Source: M3007 sp031398055
Lineage (GTDB): Bacteria > Bacteroidota > Bacteroidia > Chitinophagales > Saprospiraceae
Assembly: GCA_031398055.1 (NCBI GenBank)
Contig: JANNMS010000204.1
Coordinates: 1-38,593, forward strand
Direction of reading: 5' to 3'
DNA length: 38,593 nucleotides
In this document: positions 7,395-16,433 of the stretch, one piece after another
Numbering within the stretch: position 1 is the stretch's first letter
Layout of the letters: every line of letters starts with the position of its first letter
Made by a program: the position numbers and the translations under genes
The notes under the pieces: model-generated
What the model saw: the letters and a program-made list of their open reading frames with translations, nothing else
Told to the model about the DNA's origin: nothing
Database searches by the model: none

Positions 7395-7474
7395 GAAATG
7401 GTTATTGGTTATTGGGAAAATGGTTATTGGTTCACGCACAAATAACCATTTTCCCAATAACCAATAACCATTTC
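7395..7474. repeat. Perfect 34-bp word-repeat hairpin (GGTTATTGG family)
   Basis: Arm 7395-7428 is the exact reverse complement of 7441-7474, with a 12-base loop. Each arm is made of the tandem word GGTTATT(G). The right arm overlaps the stop codon of the RDD gene (7473-7475), so the hairpin would be part of that mRNA's 3' end. Confidence 0.9.
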
Positions 7475-8219
7475 ACCGAGTCAGGACAATGTAGTCCCGC
7501 AGCAAAGTTTTCAAAAATTCCACCCGATTCAACGGTCGTTCACCGATACCCAAAATCGGCATCAAATGCGTCACCAAATCTTCGACAACCGCCTCGTGCG
7601 CATCGTTTTTATATTGTTGATGGCGGCTCAAAACATTTTTGACAAACAACATATCCCGCTCCGACATCTGTTTGACCTGCGGAAAAACGGGTTTGTAATT
7701 TTCCAAAGTCTGGATATTTTGAATGTCCGTCAGCCGGAAAATATTGCGGGTGTTGTGGATTTTGATGACCGTCGTGTTCGCGGCCATGTCGCCGAGCCGT
7801 TGGCTTTTGGCCGTCGTTTTTATCAACATCGAACCGATTGCGGCCATCGAAAACACCGAATCAGCGAGGTGCAAAATCGCGCGGAGCAGCACGTCCGACC
7901 ATTCCGGGTCTTTTCCGTCGAGGCGCACGACTTTCACTCCTGTAACTTGTTTGCCCACTGTTTGCCCAAAATTGACCATTTCCATCACAATTGAGTACAA
8001 AAAAAACGCACCGAGCGGAAAAATGATGAACCAAACGTGCGCCGGCAGCAAATCAAAAATCGCCCCGCCGGTCATCGCCCGCAGCAACATCGCAAAAATC
8101 CCGTAACCAAAAAGCACGATCGCCAAATCCAAAGCCAAGCCCAAACCGCGCTCGCGCAACGTCGCCAAATCATACTCGATCGTCACGTTTTGAGTGGTGT
8201 TAATTTCGATGGTTTTCAT
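7473..8219 (-). CDS. RDD family membrane protein
   Basis: 248 residues. The RDD signature Arg-Asp pair is visible in the first helix region (LRERGLGLALDLAIVLFGYG), with two further membrane segments around AHVWFIIFPLGAFFLYSIVM and AILHLADSVFSMAAIGSML and the loop GKQVTGVKVVRLDGKDPEW typical of the family. About 90 C-terminal residues are soluble. RDD proteins are small integral membrane proteins; some are implicated in ion exchange or stress, but most have no assigned role. The ATG at 8219 is chosen because the upstream extension to 8288 is encoded by the tail of the subtilase gene and short tandem repeats. It follows the subtilase gene by 22 bp on the same strand, so co-transcription is likely. 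Confidence 0.85.
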   Translation of the reverse strand: MKTIEINTTQNVTIEYDLATLRERGLGLALDLAIVLFGYGIFAMLLRAMTGGAIFDLLPAHVWFIIFPLGAFFLYSIVMEMVNFGQTVGKQVTGVKVVRLDGKDPEWSDVLLRAILHLADSVFSMAAIGSMLIKTTAKSQRLGDMAANTTVIKIHNTRNIFRLTDIQNIQTLENYKPVFPQVKQMSERDMLFVKNVLSRHQQYKNDAHEAVVEDLVTHLMPILGIGERPLNRVEFLKTLLRDYIVLTR

Positions 8220-8221
8220 CT

Positions 8222-8256
8222 TTGGATTTACGATTTTGGATTTACGATTTTTGATT
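8222..8256 (-). repeat. Short direct repeats overlapping the subtilase stop codon
   Basis: GGATTTACGATTTT occurs twice in tandem with a third degraded copy. The repeats form the spacer between the subtilase and RDD genes and encode the last residues and stop of the subtilase. This is a one-sided word repeat without an inverted partner. Confidence 0.7.
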
Positions 8257-11019
8257 GATGGCCATTTTCGCCCGCCAAACTTCCCCATTTTTTTCCATTT
8301 TCAAAAAATAAAAACCGCCCGGCAAACCGCTAGTTTCCATTTTTAAAACAGGTTCGCCTGTGGGCAGATTTTTAAAAACCACCGATTTCGCAAGCCGACC
8401 AGCCGCATCGAAAAGGGAAAAACGCGCAGTTTCGCCTTCCAAACATTTCATTTTTACAAAAAAATCGCCCGTCGTCGGGTTTGGAAAAACTTGCGGGGCG
8501 GCGGCATTTTCATTTTTAAAAGAAAAATCCGAGACCATTTCATCCGAAAAACGGACGCAAAAATCCACAACCTGCCCAGATTGAAAAGTACCGCAGGGCA
8601 ACGGCGGCGTGTCCAAATTCGTAAATTTTTTCATCACCACCCGCAGCCGCGAAATCCCGGGCGGCAAAAAATCGGGCGTCTTGAATTCGCCTGGCAACGC
8701 CCCATCGTGCGAAAAACCCGGGTCAAAAATCATTTCATCCGCATCCAAAAAATCGCCGTCAAGGTTCAAATCTGCAAAAACCCGGAAATAATTCTGCGTC
8801 GCCGAACCCGCAAAACCGGGCGTCAAAAGCACTGCGTATTTTGTTTTTGGGTGCAAAACCAGCGTGTCGGACAGTTTTTCCATCGTAAGATTTTGGTAAC
8901 CCGCGCCGCCCACGCCGACCTTCGGGGACGCCCAATCCCCAATTTTTACCTCGTTGACCCATTCAAAAAGTGCGTTTTGGCTCGCCGAAAAACAGTAATC
9001 CAGTTCGGTGCAAGCCCCGCAACCGGCAGTTTGAAAATAAAACGAAGGCGAAAAAACGGTCGCGCCGCCGGGGCAATTCGACTGGATTTGCACTTCAAAA
9101 CGGGTACATTTTGGCAAATCCAACAGTGAAATTTGGGCAGTGCCGCAATCAAAAAACTGCCAATCCGGCGCGTTTTCAGGTCGCAACCGAAGTTTGTAAC
9201 CTGCCGCCGACGGATATCCCGACCATTCCAAAGTGCTGGCCGTCGAAGTTTGATTTTGTAAAAAAATATCGTCCGGCGGGGCGCAGCAGCCCGCTGTTTT
9301 TTCCAAAGAAATGCCCGACCAAATGCTTTCGGCGGTGGCACATTCAGATTTTAGGGAAATTTCGTAAAACGTGCATTTTTCTAAATTTTGAACCCAAACC
9401 GGCGGGGTGATTTCCTCAATTTTTGACCAAAAACTACCCGTGTCGAAATTGCGATATTTTAAGTCAACCCTTTGAAAATCAGACAGTTCTGACCAATCCA
9501 AAAGCATCGAAGAGTCGGTCGCGGCCAGCAATTTCAAACCAAATGGAGCAGGGCAAGCGGCGCACCCGTTTTGATATTTTTCGAGCAGTTTTTGTAAATC
9601 CAACCGCCCGCCGGAGACCGTGATTCCAGCCAAACTGGCGTTCGGCGAGACATTTTCCAAAAGCATTTTTCGGACGGTAAAAGTGGCCGCCGCTGGGTTG
9701 ATTTTGGCAATCGCAATCAAATTTGGGCAAGGCGCGGCGTACAAAAGTCCCACCGCCCCGGTCACTTGCGGCGCGGCGAACGACGTGCCGGACTGTTTTC
9801 CGCACTGATTTCCGTTGAGCATCGTGTAAATATTTTCCCCAAAACCGGCCAAATCAATGTGTTTTTTGCCAAAACCGGAATTCGCAACGTGCTGGTCGGC
9901 GGCATCCACGCTGGTCACGGCAATCAAATAATTACTCGGGCAGGCGGTCGGCAAATCGCCCTGCGTGTCCACGTTGATTGCCGAATTTGCCGTCGCGGCG
10001 ATGTTCAAAATGCCTTCATTTCCCAAAAAATCGTACACCCCACACCACAACGGTGCGTCGGCCGGCTGCCCAAAATTGATGCCCCACGATGCGTTCGTCG
10101 CCACGATAAATGCACCACGTTTTCCATCGGTTTGGTTGTACAACTCCCTCATTTTCAACGTATAATCATAGGCCGACAGGATTCCCCCGACGTTTCCGGG
10201 GCAAACGATGGGCATGATTTTTACCTGCCAATTCACGCCGGAAATCCCTTTTCCGTTGTTTCCCCGCGCCCCGATGATGCCAGCGACCGCGCTACCGTGC
10301 TGATTGAAATAGCCGTTCGGGGAGTCATTATTTAACAAAAAATTCCAGCCATTGGAGTCGTCGGTGAAGCCGTTTTGGTCGTTGTCGAGGCCATCATTTG
10401 GGATTTCGAGGTTGTTTTTCCACAGGTTTCCGGCAAAATCGGCCTGCGGAAAATCAAAACCGCCGTCAATCACACATATTATTATGGTGTCGCCAGCCGG
10501 GGTCACGCCGCCGGTCGTGATGTCCCACGCTTTTTCAGCGGCCAAATCCGCGCCGCCGGAATTGTTTTTTAAATAATATTGGTAGGAAAAATAGGGGTCG
10601 TTGGGCAAGTTGGTCGGAGGCCGGAATTTATTCCGGCCATAACAGGCGGAATAAATTCCGCCCTCCAGTCCCCTGTTTTCCAATAAAAAATTGAACTGCG
10701 CTTCCAAAACATCCGGCTGGTGCCGCAGTTTTTCGAGCAAATTATTTCCTGAAATTTGACTTTCGTCAAAGGAAAACAACCAGATATTTTTTTTGGAAAA
10801 AACGGAGCGGTCGCCTTTTTTTTGAAAAACGGAGCCCCGGTTTGAAATTTCAAAATCCATTTTTTTGGCAAAAGAATCGGGCAAAATGCCTTTGCCGAGG
10901 CTCACCAAAATCTCGCCCGGCACACGTTCGAGCGTTGGCGTTTGTCCAAAAATGGGAGAAAAAACAAAGATTGTGAAGAAAAAACAAAGTAATCTCACGG
11001 AAAATCGTTTGAAAATCAT
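8242..11019 (-). CDS. Secreted S8 subtilisin-like protease with GEVED and T9SS sorting domains
   Basis: 925 residues. Signal peptide to about residue 26 (ending FSPIFGQ), propeptide, then an S8 catalytic domain: Asp185 in ICVIDGG, His241 in NQHGSAVAG, Ser413 in SGTSFAAP. A Ca-binding-like Asp/Asn stretch (NDGLDNDQNGFTDD) lies between Asp and His. Two fibronectin-III-like domains, a GEVED-type domain with FADLNLDGDFLDADE, and a C-terminal type A sorting domain (FPNPTTGDFF ... LPGGFYFLKM) follow, so export through the type IX system is expected. Residues about 116-136 (RGLEGGIYSACYGRNKF region) derive from a 51-bp palindromic element between propeptide and catalytic domain. The GTG at 11025 is two codons upstream; the ATG at 11019 is preferred. 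Confidence 0.92.
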   Translation of the reverse strand: MIFKRFSVRLLCFFFTIFVFSPIFGQTPTLERVPGEILVSLGKGILPDSFAKKMDFEISNRGSVFQKKGDRSVFSKKNIWLFSFDESQISGNNLLEKLRHQPDVLEAQFNFLLENRGLEGGIYSACYGRNKFRPPTNLPNDPYFSYQYYLKNNSGGADLAAEKAWDITTGGVTPAGDTIIICVIDGGFDFPQADFAGNLWKNNLEIPNDGLDNDQNGFTDDSNGWNFLLNNDSPNGYFNQHGSAVAGIIGARGNNGKGISGVNWQVKIMPIVCPGNVGGILSAYDYTLKMRELYNQTDGKRGAFIVATNASWGINFGQPADAPLWCGVYDFLGNEGILNIAATANSAINVDTQGDLPTACPSNYLIAVTSVDAADQHVANSGFGKKHIDLAGFGENIYTMLNGNQCGKQSGTSFAAPQVTGAVGLLYAAPCPNLIAIAKINPAAATFTVRKMLLENVSPNASLAGITVSGGRLDLQKLLEKYQNGCAACPAPFGLKLLAATDSSMLLDWSELSDFQRVDLKYRNFDTGSFWSKIEEITPPVWVQNLEKCTFYEISLKSECATAESIWSGISLEKTAGCCAPPDDIFLQNQTSTASTLEWSGYPSAAGYKLRLRPENAPDWQFFDCGTAQISLLDLPKCTRFEVQIQSNCPGGATVFSPSFYFQTAGCGACTELDYCFSASQNALFEWVNEVKIGDWASPKVGVGGAGYQNLTMEKLSDTLVLHPKTKYAVLLTPGFAGSATQNYFRVFADLNLDGDFLDADEMIFDPGFSHDGALPGEFKTPDFLPPGISRLRVVMKKFTNLDTPPLPCGTFQSGQVVDFCVRFSDEMVSDFSFKNENAAAPQVFPNPTTGDFFVKMKCLEGETARFSLFDAAGRLAKSVVFKNLPTGEPVLKMETSGLPGGFYFLKMEKNGEVWRAKMAINQKS
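10616..10666. repeat. Double-palindrome element, copy B, in frame inside the subtilase gene
   Basis: Exactly 51 bp, made of GGCCGGAATTTATTCCGGCC-type and GGCGGAATAAATTCCGCC-type palindromes separated by six bases. The two halves match those of copy A at 1189-1255. The length is a multiple of three and has no stop in the subtilase frame, adding 17 codons in the linker just before the catalytic domain. Confidence 0.85.
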
Positions 11020-11108
11020 AGCCACAAAACTACGGCATCGTCAAACTACGAGCGGCTTAATTTCTTGAAATTGCAAATTTTTGCAAATCTTGCCGACTGA
11101 AAATGGTG

Positions 11109-11183
11109 ATTGGTTATTGGAAAATTGGTTATTGGTTTCTGCCAACTACCAATTTCCCAATAACCAATTTTCCAATAACCAAT
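11109..11183. repeat. Perfect 27-bp word-repeat hairpin (GGTTATTGG family)
   Basis: Arm 11109-11135 is the exact reverse complement of 11157-11183, with a 21-base loop. It lies in the gap between divergent genes and ends six bases before the amidohydrolase ATG at 11189, so it would sit in that gene's 5' leader and could affect translation. Confidence 0.9.
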
Positions 11184-11188
11184 TTGAA

Positions 11189-12367
11189 ATGAAAAAACTC
11201 ACAGCCGATTGGGTCTGCCCGATTTCCCGCCCGCCGATTCAAAATGGGGTAGTTGTCACCGATGATTCCGGCAAAATTTTGGCCGTCGAACGTGCCGAAA
11301 ACCACGACCCCGCCAGCCTCGAAAAACACCGGGGCATGCTGATTCCAGGGTTTGTCAACACGCATTGCCACCTCGAATTGTCGCACATGAAAGGCAAAGT
11401 GGCGACTGGGACGGGTCTGATTCCGTTCATTTCTGCCGTCGTGACCCAGCGAAATGTGGCGGCGGAAGCCATCGCCGAGGCCATCGAAAAGGCAGAAAAA
11501 GAAATGTTGAATGGCGGAATTGTTGCGGTTGGAGACATTTCAAATACTTCCGACACGTTTTTTGTCAAAGAAAAGGGGCGGTTGCGCTACCATACTTTTG
11601 TCGAGATGTTCGATTTTTTGCAGGAAGAAAATGCCGAAAAAACCTTCGCGGCGGGGCGACCGATTTTTGACTCCTGCCGACCCGCGCCGGGCAGCCAAAA
11701 AACCATCGTGCCGCACGCGCCGTATTCTGTTTCCAAAAATCTTTTCAAAAAAATCAATGCCCACAACCCGCATTTTGGCGCAACGGTGAGCATCCACAAC
11801 CAAGAAACGCCACCCGAAAACGAACTTTTTTTAAAGAAAAAAGGCGCGTTTTTGGATTTTTACAAAAAGTTCGGCATTTCGCTGCGGGCGTTTTCGAAGA
11901 CGGGAGAGGCCTCGATTTTTTATGCTTTTGAAAATATGAACCCGGCGAACCGCACCCTTTTTGTCCACAACACTTTGACGACGCGGGAGGAAATTTTGGC
12001 GGCGCACGGTTGGAGCAACCATGTTTTTTGGGCGACTTGCCCGAACGCGAATTTGTACATCGAAAATCGGCTGCCGAATTACCAAAATTTTATCGAAACG
12101 AACGCCCGCGTGACCGTCGGCACGGACAGTTTGACTTCGAATTGGCAACTTTCGATTTTGGAAGAATTGAAAACCATCGCGCGTTTTCAAAGTTACGTCC
12201 CGATGGATTTGATGCTGCGCTGGGCGACTTTGAACGGGGCGCAGGCACTCGGTTTTGAGGATTCGCTGGGCAGTTTGGAAGTGGGGAAAACGCCGGGGGT
12301 GCTGGTTTTGGATGGGTTGGAAAATGGGAAAATCGGGGGAGGGACGCGGGTACGACGGCTTATTTAA
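11189..12367 (+). CDS. Amidohydrolase superfamily protein (deaminase/chlorohydrolase-like)
   Basis: 392 residues. A metal-dependent amidohydrolase of the cytosine-deaminase/TrzN-like branch: His59 and His61 in NTHCHLELSH, His176 in VPHAPYS, His203 in VSIHNQE, Asp313 in VGTDSLTSN, with His260 also conserved-looking. This set supports a mononuclear-metal deaminase or hydrolase acting on an N-heterocycle; the substrate cannot be told from sequence. The HLELSH variant is common in Bacteroidota homologues; an aminodeoxyfutalosine-deaminase-like role is possible but unsupported by neighbours. The ATG at 11189 begins where the word-repeat hairpin ends; the frame upstream to 11081 is repeat-encoded and rejected. 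It stands alone between a divergent protease and an unknown gene. Confidence 0.85.
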   Translation: MKKLTADWVCPISRPPIQNGVVVTDDSGKILAVERAENHDPASLEKHRGMLIPGFVNTHCHLELSHMKGKVATGTGLIPFISAVVTQRNVAAEAIAEAIEKAEKEMLNGGIVAVGDISNTSDTFFVKEKGRLRYHTFVEMFDFLQEENAEKTFAAGRPIFDSCRPAPGSQKTIVPHAPYSVSKNLFKKINAHNPHFGATVSIHNQETPPENELFLKKKGAFLDFYKKFGISLRAFSKTGEASIFYAFENMNPANRTLFVHNTLTTREEILAAHGWSNHVFWATCPNANLYIENRLPNYQNFIETNARVTVGTDSLTSNWQLSILEELKTIARFQSYVPMDLMLRWATLNGAQALGFEDSLGSLEVGKTPGVLVLDGLENGKIGGGTRVRRLI

Positions 12368-12411
12368 CGATGAACTATGACCGATAAACTATAAACATTT
12401 TGGCCGTGAAA

Positions 12412-12442
12412 AGAAAAGACATTTTTAAAAAATGTCTTTTCT
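12412..12442 (+). terminator. A/T-rich hairpin after the amidohydrolase gene
   Basis: AGAAAAGACATTTTT is followed almost without a loop by AAAAAATGTCTTTTCT, a near-perfect inverted repeat with 15 paired bases, 45 bp after the stop. There is no long T run after it, so it may be a weak terminator. Confidence 0.5.
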
Positions 12443-12487
12443 CGTATTGTTAAAAACCTATTTTACAAATAATTAAATTGAAAAATT

Positions 12488-13330
12488 GTGGGCAAGTATT
12501 TTTGGGTTTTGCTTTTGTCTGTTTTTTTAACTTTCACTTTGAGTGGGCAGGAATTGTTTTTTGAAGAATTTAGCAATTTTCAAAACTTGAAAGAAATTGA
12601 TTGGCGAAAACTTTCGGTGGATACTTTGCATCCTGTCCGCCATGCAAATCTGGTTGCCCAAATGGATAAATTTCAGACTTCAAATGATGAAATTTATGCA
12701 CCAGACGGCGATACCTGTAAATTTCTGAGCGATTATTTATTTCTGACAGACCTGAACCATGACGGAAAAACTGAATTGGTAAATCGAGGTTTCTCGATGC
12801 GATTTTGCGGCAGGACTCGAATTTTTCAAAATAATTCCATCCCCGTCGAATTGTCCGAAATGATGGGAGTGGTTATTTCTCTGAAAGACACTTTAAATTG
12901 CATTGAGGTGAAAACCAAAATCGATAACAATGCGGGCGAGGATTTTTACGAAGGCATCGGTTTTTATCGGTTGGACAAAAAAACTTTTAAAATCAAAAAT
13001 GCCCAATTCCTTTTTTGGCAAGAAATAACGGAACCTGTTCCAAATTTTCAGGCCGAGAAAATCAAAATTCCACGCAGCACGATTGTTTGGAATTCGCCGC
13101 CGAGATTGAAAATTTCAAAAAACGAATGGTTTTACCGGATTCAAGTTGCAGCAGTCACCGTCGAGCAAGTTGGTTTCAAACTTTCATCGCAAACGTTGGC
13201 ATCGGGTGAAAAATGGGAACTTGTTTGCATTCCAATTTCCAAAACTTCGACAATTGTTGACGAGAACGCATCCTATTTAAGTGCCACAAAATCAAACAAG
13301 CAATTTGTGATTGGGTGGATTGAGTTATGA
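12488..13330 (+). CDS. Secreted protein of unknown function
   Basis: 280 residues, not recognised. It starts with GTG (no in-frame ATG precedes the signal peptide); MGKYFWVLLLSVFLTFTLSG followed by QELFF is a standard signal peptide cleaved before Gln. The mature part has a D-x-N-x-D-G-K-T-E loop (FLTDLNHDGKTEL), like single FG-GAP or EF-hand-type calcium loops, and is otherwise rich in beta-type sequence. No sorting domain and no lipobox, so a periplasmic location is likely. Codon use and GC content are lower than in flanking genes. It is separated from the minus-strand genes by a short convergent gap. Confidence 0.6.
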   Translation: MGKYFWVLLLSVFLTFTLSGQELFFEEFSNFQNLKEIDWRKLSVDTLHPVRHANLVAQMDKFQTSNDEIYAPDGDTCKFLSDYLFLTDLNHDGKTELVNRGFSMRFCGRTRIFQNNSIPVELSEMMGVVISLKDTLNCIEVKTKIDNNAGEDFYEGIGFYRLDKKTFKIKNAQFLFWQEITEPVPNFQAEKIKIPRSTIVWNSPPRLKISKNEWFYRIQVAAVTVEQVGFKLSSQTLASGEKWELVCIPISKTSTIVDENASYLSATKSNKQFVIGWIEL

Positions 13331-13359
13331 TTGGAAAGGATGAAAATTAAAATTTTCGA

Positions 13360-13773
13360 TTATTTTAAAACCGTTATCCAACCTTCGGGATGCACACCAA
13401 CCAATTCATTTTTTGTTGGATGAATTTTCAAATCCATTGCAGTCAGCGGAATTTTTCCAAAAATTGGAGTCTCGTTTCCGGGCAAAACAAGGGCATTTGT
13501 TAAACAATTTCTGTTTTTAAAACGTACAGAAACCCCCGTCGCAACCGGAAAACTGGTTCGACTTCCGTCTCTATTTTGAAAAAGCCGTGTGCCGATAATT
13601 CTCAAACCCAAAAATTCGCGGATTTTTTCATTGATGCAAAGCACCATTGAGTCGGAATTCACCTTGCTTTGGACAAAAATTTGTCGGATTTTATCTTTGT
13701 CAATCCATCCGCGTTCAAAATCAGCGGCATCGTCGCGGTTTGAAATTTCAATGTTTGCAAAAACTGAAAGCAT
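13360..13773 (-). CDS. Clan AA aspartic protease-like protein with a degenerate active site
   Basis: 137 residues. Overall it follows the small retropepsin-like clan AA family of Bacteroidota: ANIEISN at the N-terminus, an acidic linker, a strand and active-site loop, then RFKNRN, VLPGNETPIFGKIPLTAMDL and a C-terminal VHPEGW. In recalled family members the loop reads V-D-S/T-G-A; here residues 38-42 are V-N-S-D-S, so the catalytic Asp is replaced by Asn39 and the following Gly by Asp41. The protein is intact, with no stop or frameshift, and may be a pseudoenzyme or a decayed gene. Begins 60 bp downstream of the large T9SS gene on the same strand. Confidence 0.65.
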   Translation of the reverse strand: MLSVFANIEISNRDDAADFERGWIDKDKIRQIFVQSKVNSDSMVLCINEKIREFLGLRIIGTRLFQNRDGSRTSFPVATGVSVRFKNRNCLTNALVLPGNETPIFGKIPLTAMDLKIHPTKNELVGVHPEGWITVLK

Positions 13774-13833
13774 CAGAATTGGATGTTTTTGTAAAAAAAT
13801 AAAGGTGACTGTCGTTTTTGAATTTCCTAAAAA

Positions 13834-16239
13834 TCAATCAAAAACAACCCGCCCGACAGCCGACGAACCATTTTCCATCAAAAATTGACAAAAATAAACG
13901 CCGCTCGGCAGCCCGTTCCGGGCGATGAAAAACGAGGTAGAATTGGCCTCGCCGATGCTAATTTTTTGCCCGGCGACGTTGAATATTTTCCACAAAATTT
14001 TTCCAGCAGTTTGATTTTCCAACAAAACTTGGACGCGGTCGTGCGCCGGGGAAGGCCAGATTTTGGCGGTCGGCCAGCGTTCCAAATCGTTCACGGCGAT
14101 GGTCGGCGAAATTTCGAGGACGGTTTCGTTGGTGATGACCGGGGCGTTGAAATCAAAATAAATGGCCGCACTGTTCCTGATTTGCTGGCCGATTTGGTTG
14201 TCGGATTTTTGCCGGACGGAAAATTTGACGAAGCCGTGCGAACCCGGTTCGTTGGTCGTCGAGTCGGGCAGCAGGATGTTTTTGAACGAAAAACGCAAAA
14301 TCCGTCCGTCCCGCAAACCAAATTCGTACGGATGGCTCGACGCGCCGGGCACGACGCTGGCCGCGTCCAAAAATTCGGCCAACGTATCCACGACGATGAT
14401 ATTGAAAGCCATATCGTTGCCCGTGTTTTGAAACCGGACGAGGTATTCGAGGTCGGTGCCGGGCAGGATTTTCGAAAATTCAGGCCGCCCGGCGACGAAC
14501 GCGGTTTTGTCGTTCGGGTCGAACGAGGCGACGACGGGCAGGCAAATCCGGTTTTCAAAACGCGGCGGAGCAGTCTGGTCGCAACTCGTGTCGGGGAAAA
14601 TCCGGCTCGTGGCACAGAGAATTTCGCCGAGGTCGGCGTTGCAATCCACCTTAAAATTGATGGAAAATTGGCCGCTTTCGCCGATGCCCACCGTGCCAAT
14701 GTCGAAACGGAAGGTCTGCCCATTTTGGCTGGAAAGTGGCGCGGTGGCCGATAAATACATCAATTTGGGGTCTAAAATCACGTTCACATAAACATTTTCG
14801 GCGGCGACGGTGCCGAGGTTTTGGTATTTTACGGTCAAATAATTGTTGTCAAAACACCGCCGAAAAACCGGGCTGCCGATGGAAACGACCATTTCCGGGC
14901 AAAGCACCGTGGCTTTTGCGCCGAGATTGAGGTGCGCCGTGTCGTTCGAGTTGCTGAGCGTCAAAATTGGGGCGTCGCAAAAATCCCAGTACGAACCGAG
15001 TTGTCCGAAAGTCAAATTGTAGTCGCCACCGCTGGCTGGGATGGTAAAATTGCCGTTCGCGTCGGTGGTCGAGGAGTAGGTTTTTGTGCCGGATTTGGCG
15101 ATGACCGAGGTGTTTTTCAAAATATCTTCGGTGTTTTGAAAAAGGCAGTCCTTGTTTTCGTCTTTGTAGATTTTTCCGGTGATTTGGTTGGTGAGGGTGT
15201 TGCCGTTTTTGTCGGTGCGGAGGATGAATGTCTGGTAATCGAAGGTATTTGAAACTACGGAAAAAGCAGAGAGCACACCCCCATCAGGCATTTCGTAAAT
15301 CCCGTTGCCAAAAAGAACCAAAATGAATATGGCCGAGGACTGCTTGCTCCAAATTGTTTTGCCATCGACAGCATTGATTTTGGTGGTTATAATATTTTCC
15401 AACGTTGAATTTGGGTCGGACTCGGAGGTCTGAACCACGATGCTCCCGTCCGACATTGGCAATATGTTTTGTAAATCCCAAGACAAATCAAGTTGATTCG
15501 ACCAAATTAGGTTGCCTGCTGCGTCCAATTTGGTCAGTTCATTGGTTTTTGAACTAAAATATGTAGCCCCGTCAGCAGTCCCGGTCAAAATGGGTTCATT
15601 TGTATCAAAATCTCTTGACCAAATAGTTAAGCCATTTTTATCCAATTTTGACCAAGTCCTTATGCCAGCCCCATCTGTGTCGTTGGTATAAATCATTCCA
15701 AAATCAGCGGTCGGGACATATTCGAACGGCCAAATGGTGGGGAAAACGAACCTTTTGACCAATTGTCCATCTGAATTCACTGCATCAATTACATCTCCGA
15801 TGCCGTTGGCTGAGTACTGCAAATACGAACTGCCATTCTGCCCCGATTGTGTCCAGAATATTCCTGCCGACGCAGGAGGATTGTATGTCCATTCAATTTG
15901 GCCGTAAACGTCCAGTTTCCTAATCTTATAATATGTCCACCAGTAGGTTGCACCCGTTTTGTCAACCTGAAACAATTCCCAATTTGCTGGACCGGCAAGT
16001 GTGGTTTGGTTTAAATAATTGCCATTTTCATCAAAGTTAAAAAGCGGTATTGGGTCGGAAGAAGACCCATCGACAATTGCCAAATGTACTCCGTTGTTTG
16101 GCCCTGGAAAAACCTGAATGTATGGAAATGAAGAAAATGACGAATCCAAAAATGTGATTTCCCACCCCTGAGCATTCGCAACATTCAAAAAAGGCAGGAA
16201 AAAAGCAAAAAAGGCGAGCAGACGGAAAGATTTTTTCAT
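13834..16239 (-). CDS. Large T9SS cargo protein with repeat and CARDB/DUF11-like domains
   Basis: 801 residues. Signal peptide MKKSFRLLAFFAFFLPFLNV to about residue 23 (ending NAQ), then about 320 residues of beta-propeller-like strands (repeated WS.LD..G.. and I-W-S patterns), a carboxypeptidase-regulatory/SdrB-like domain (ITGKIYKDENKDCLFQNTED, then TTDANGNFTIPASGG), two DUF11/DUF7619-like Ig domains containing ASFDPNDKTA and VRFQNTGNDMAFNI, and a C-terminal type A sorting domain (PSPAHDRVQVLL ... LPSGVYFCQFL). Surface exposure or release by the type IX system is expected. Ligand or partner unknown. Confidence 0.85.
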   Translation of the reverse strand: MKKSFRLLAFFAFFLPFLNVANAQGWEITFLDSSFSSFPYIQVFPGPNNGVHLAIVDGSSSDPIPLFNFDENGNYLNQTTLAGPANWELFQVDKTGATYWWTYYKIRKLDVYGQIEWTYNPPASAGIFWTQSGQNGSSYLQYSANGIGDVIDAVNSDGQLVKRFVFPTIWPFEYVPTADFGMIYTNDTDGAGIRTWSKLDKNGLTIWSRDFDTNEPILTGTADGATYFSSKTNELTKLDAAGNLIWSNQLDLSWDLQNILPMSDGSIVVQTSESDPNSTLENIITTKINAVDGKTIWSKQSSAIFILVLFGNGIYEMPDGGVLSAFSVVSNTFDYQTFILRTDKNGNTLTNQITGKIYKDENKDCLFQNTEDILKNTSVIAKSGTKTYSSTTDANGNFTIPASGGDYNLTFGQLGSYWDFCDAPILTLSNSNDTAHLNLGAKATVLCPEMVVSIGSPVFRRCFDNNYLTVKYQNLGTVAAENVYVNVILDPKLMYLSATAPLSSQNGQTFRFDIGTVGIGESGQFSINFKVDCNADLGEILCATSRIFPDTSCDQTAPPRFENRICLPVVASFDPNDKTAFVAGRPEFSKILPGTDLEYLVRFQNTGNDMAFNIIVVDTLAEFLDAASVVPGASSHPYEFGLRDGRILRFSFKNILLPDSTTNEPGSHGFVKFSVRQKSDNQIGQQIRNSAAIYFDFNAPVITNETVLEISPTIAVNDLERWPTAKIWPSPAHDRVQVLLENQTAGKILWKIFNVAGQKISIGEANSTSFFIARNGLPSGVYFCQFLMENGSSAVGRVVFD

Positions 16240-16433
16240 AAAAATTAAGTTTTAATGGTGAAAAATGAATCGGCAAGTTGACGTAAATAATTTACTCGCG
16301 GTTGGCTGAAATGTGCAAAAGCCTACATTTTTTGGCTGAAAATAGGGCAATGGTTGTGTGGAAATGTTTTCCATGAATTGTATTTCCATGCATTGAAATC
16401 GTCTGTTTTTTGAAAAAGAAGAGGCGTTTTCAG

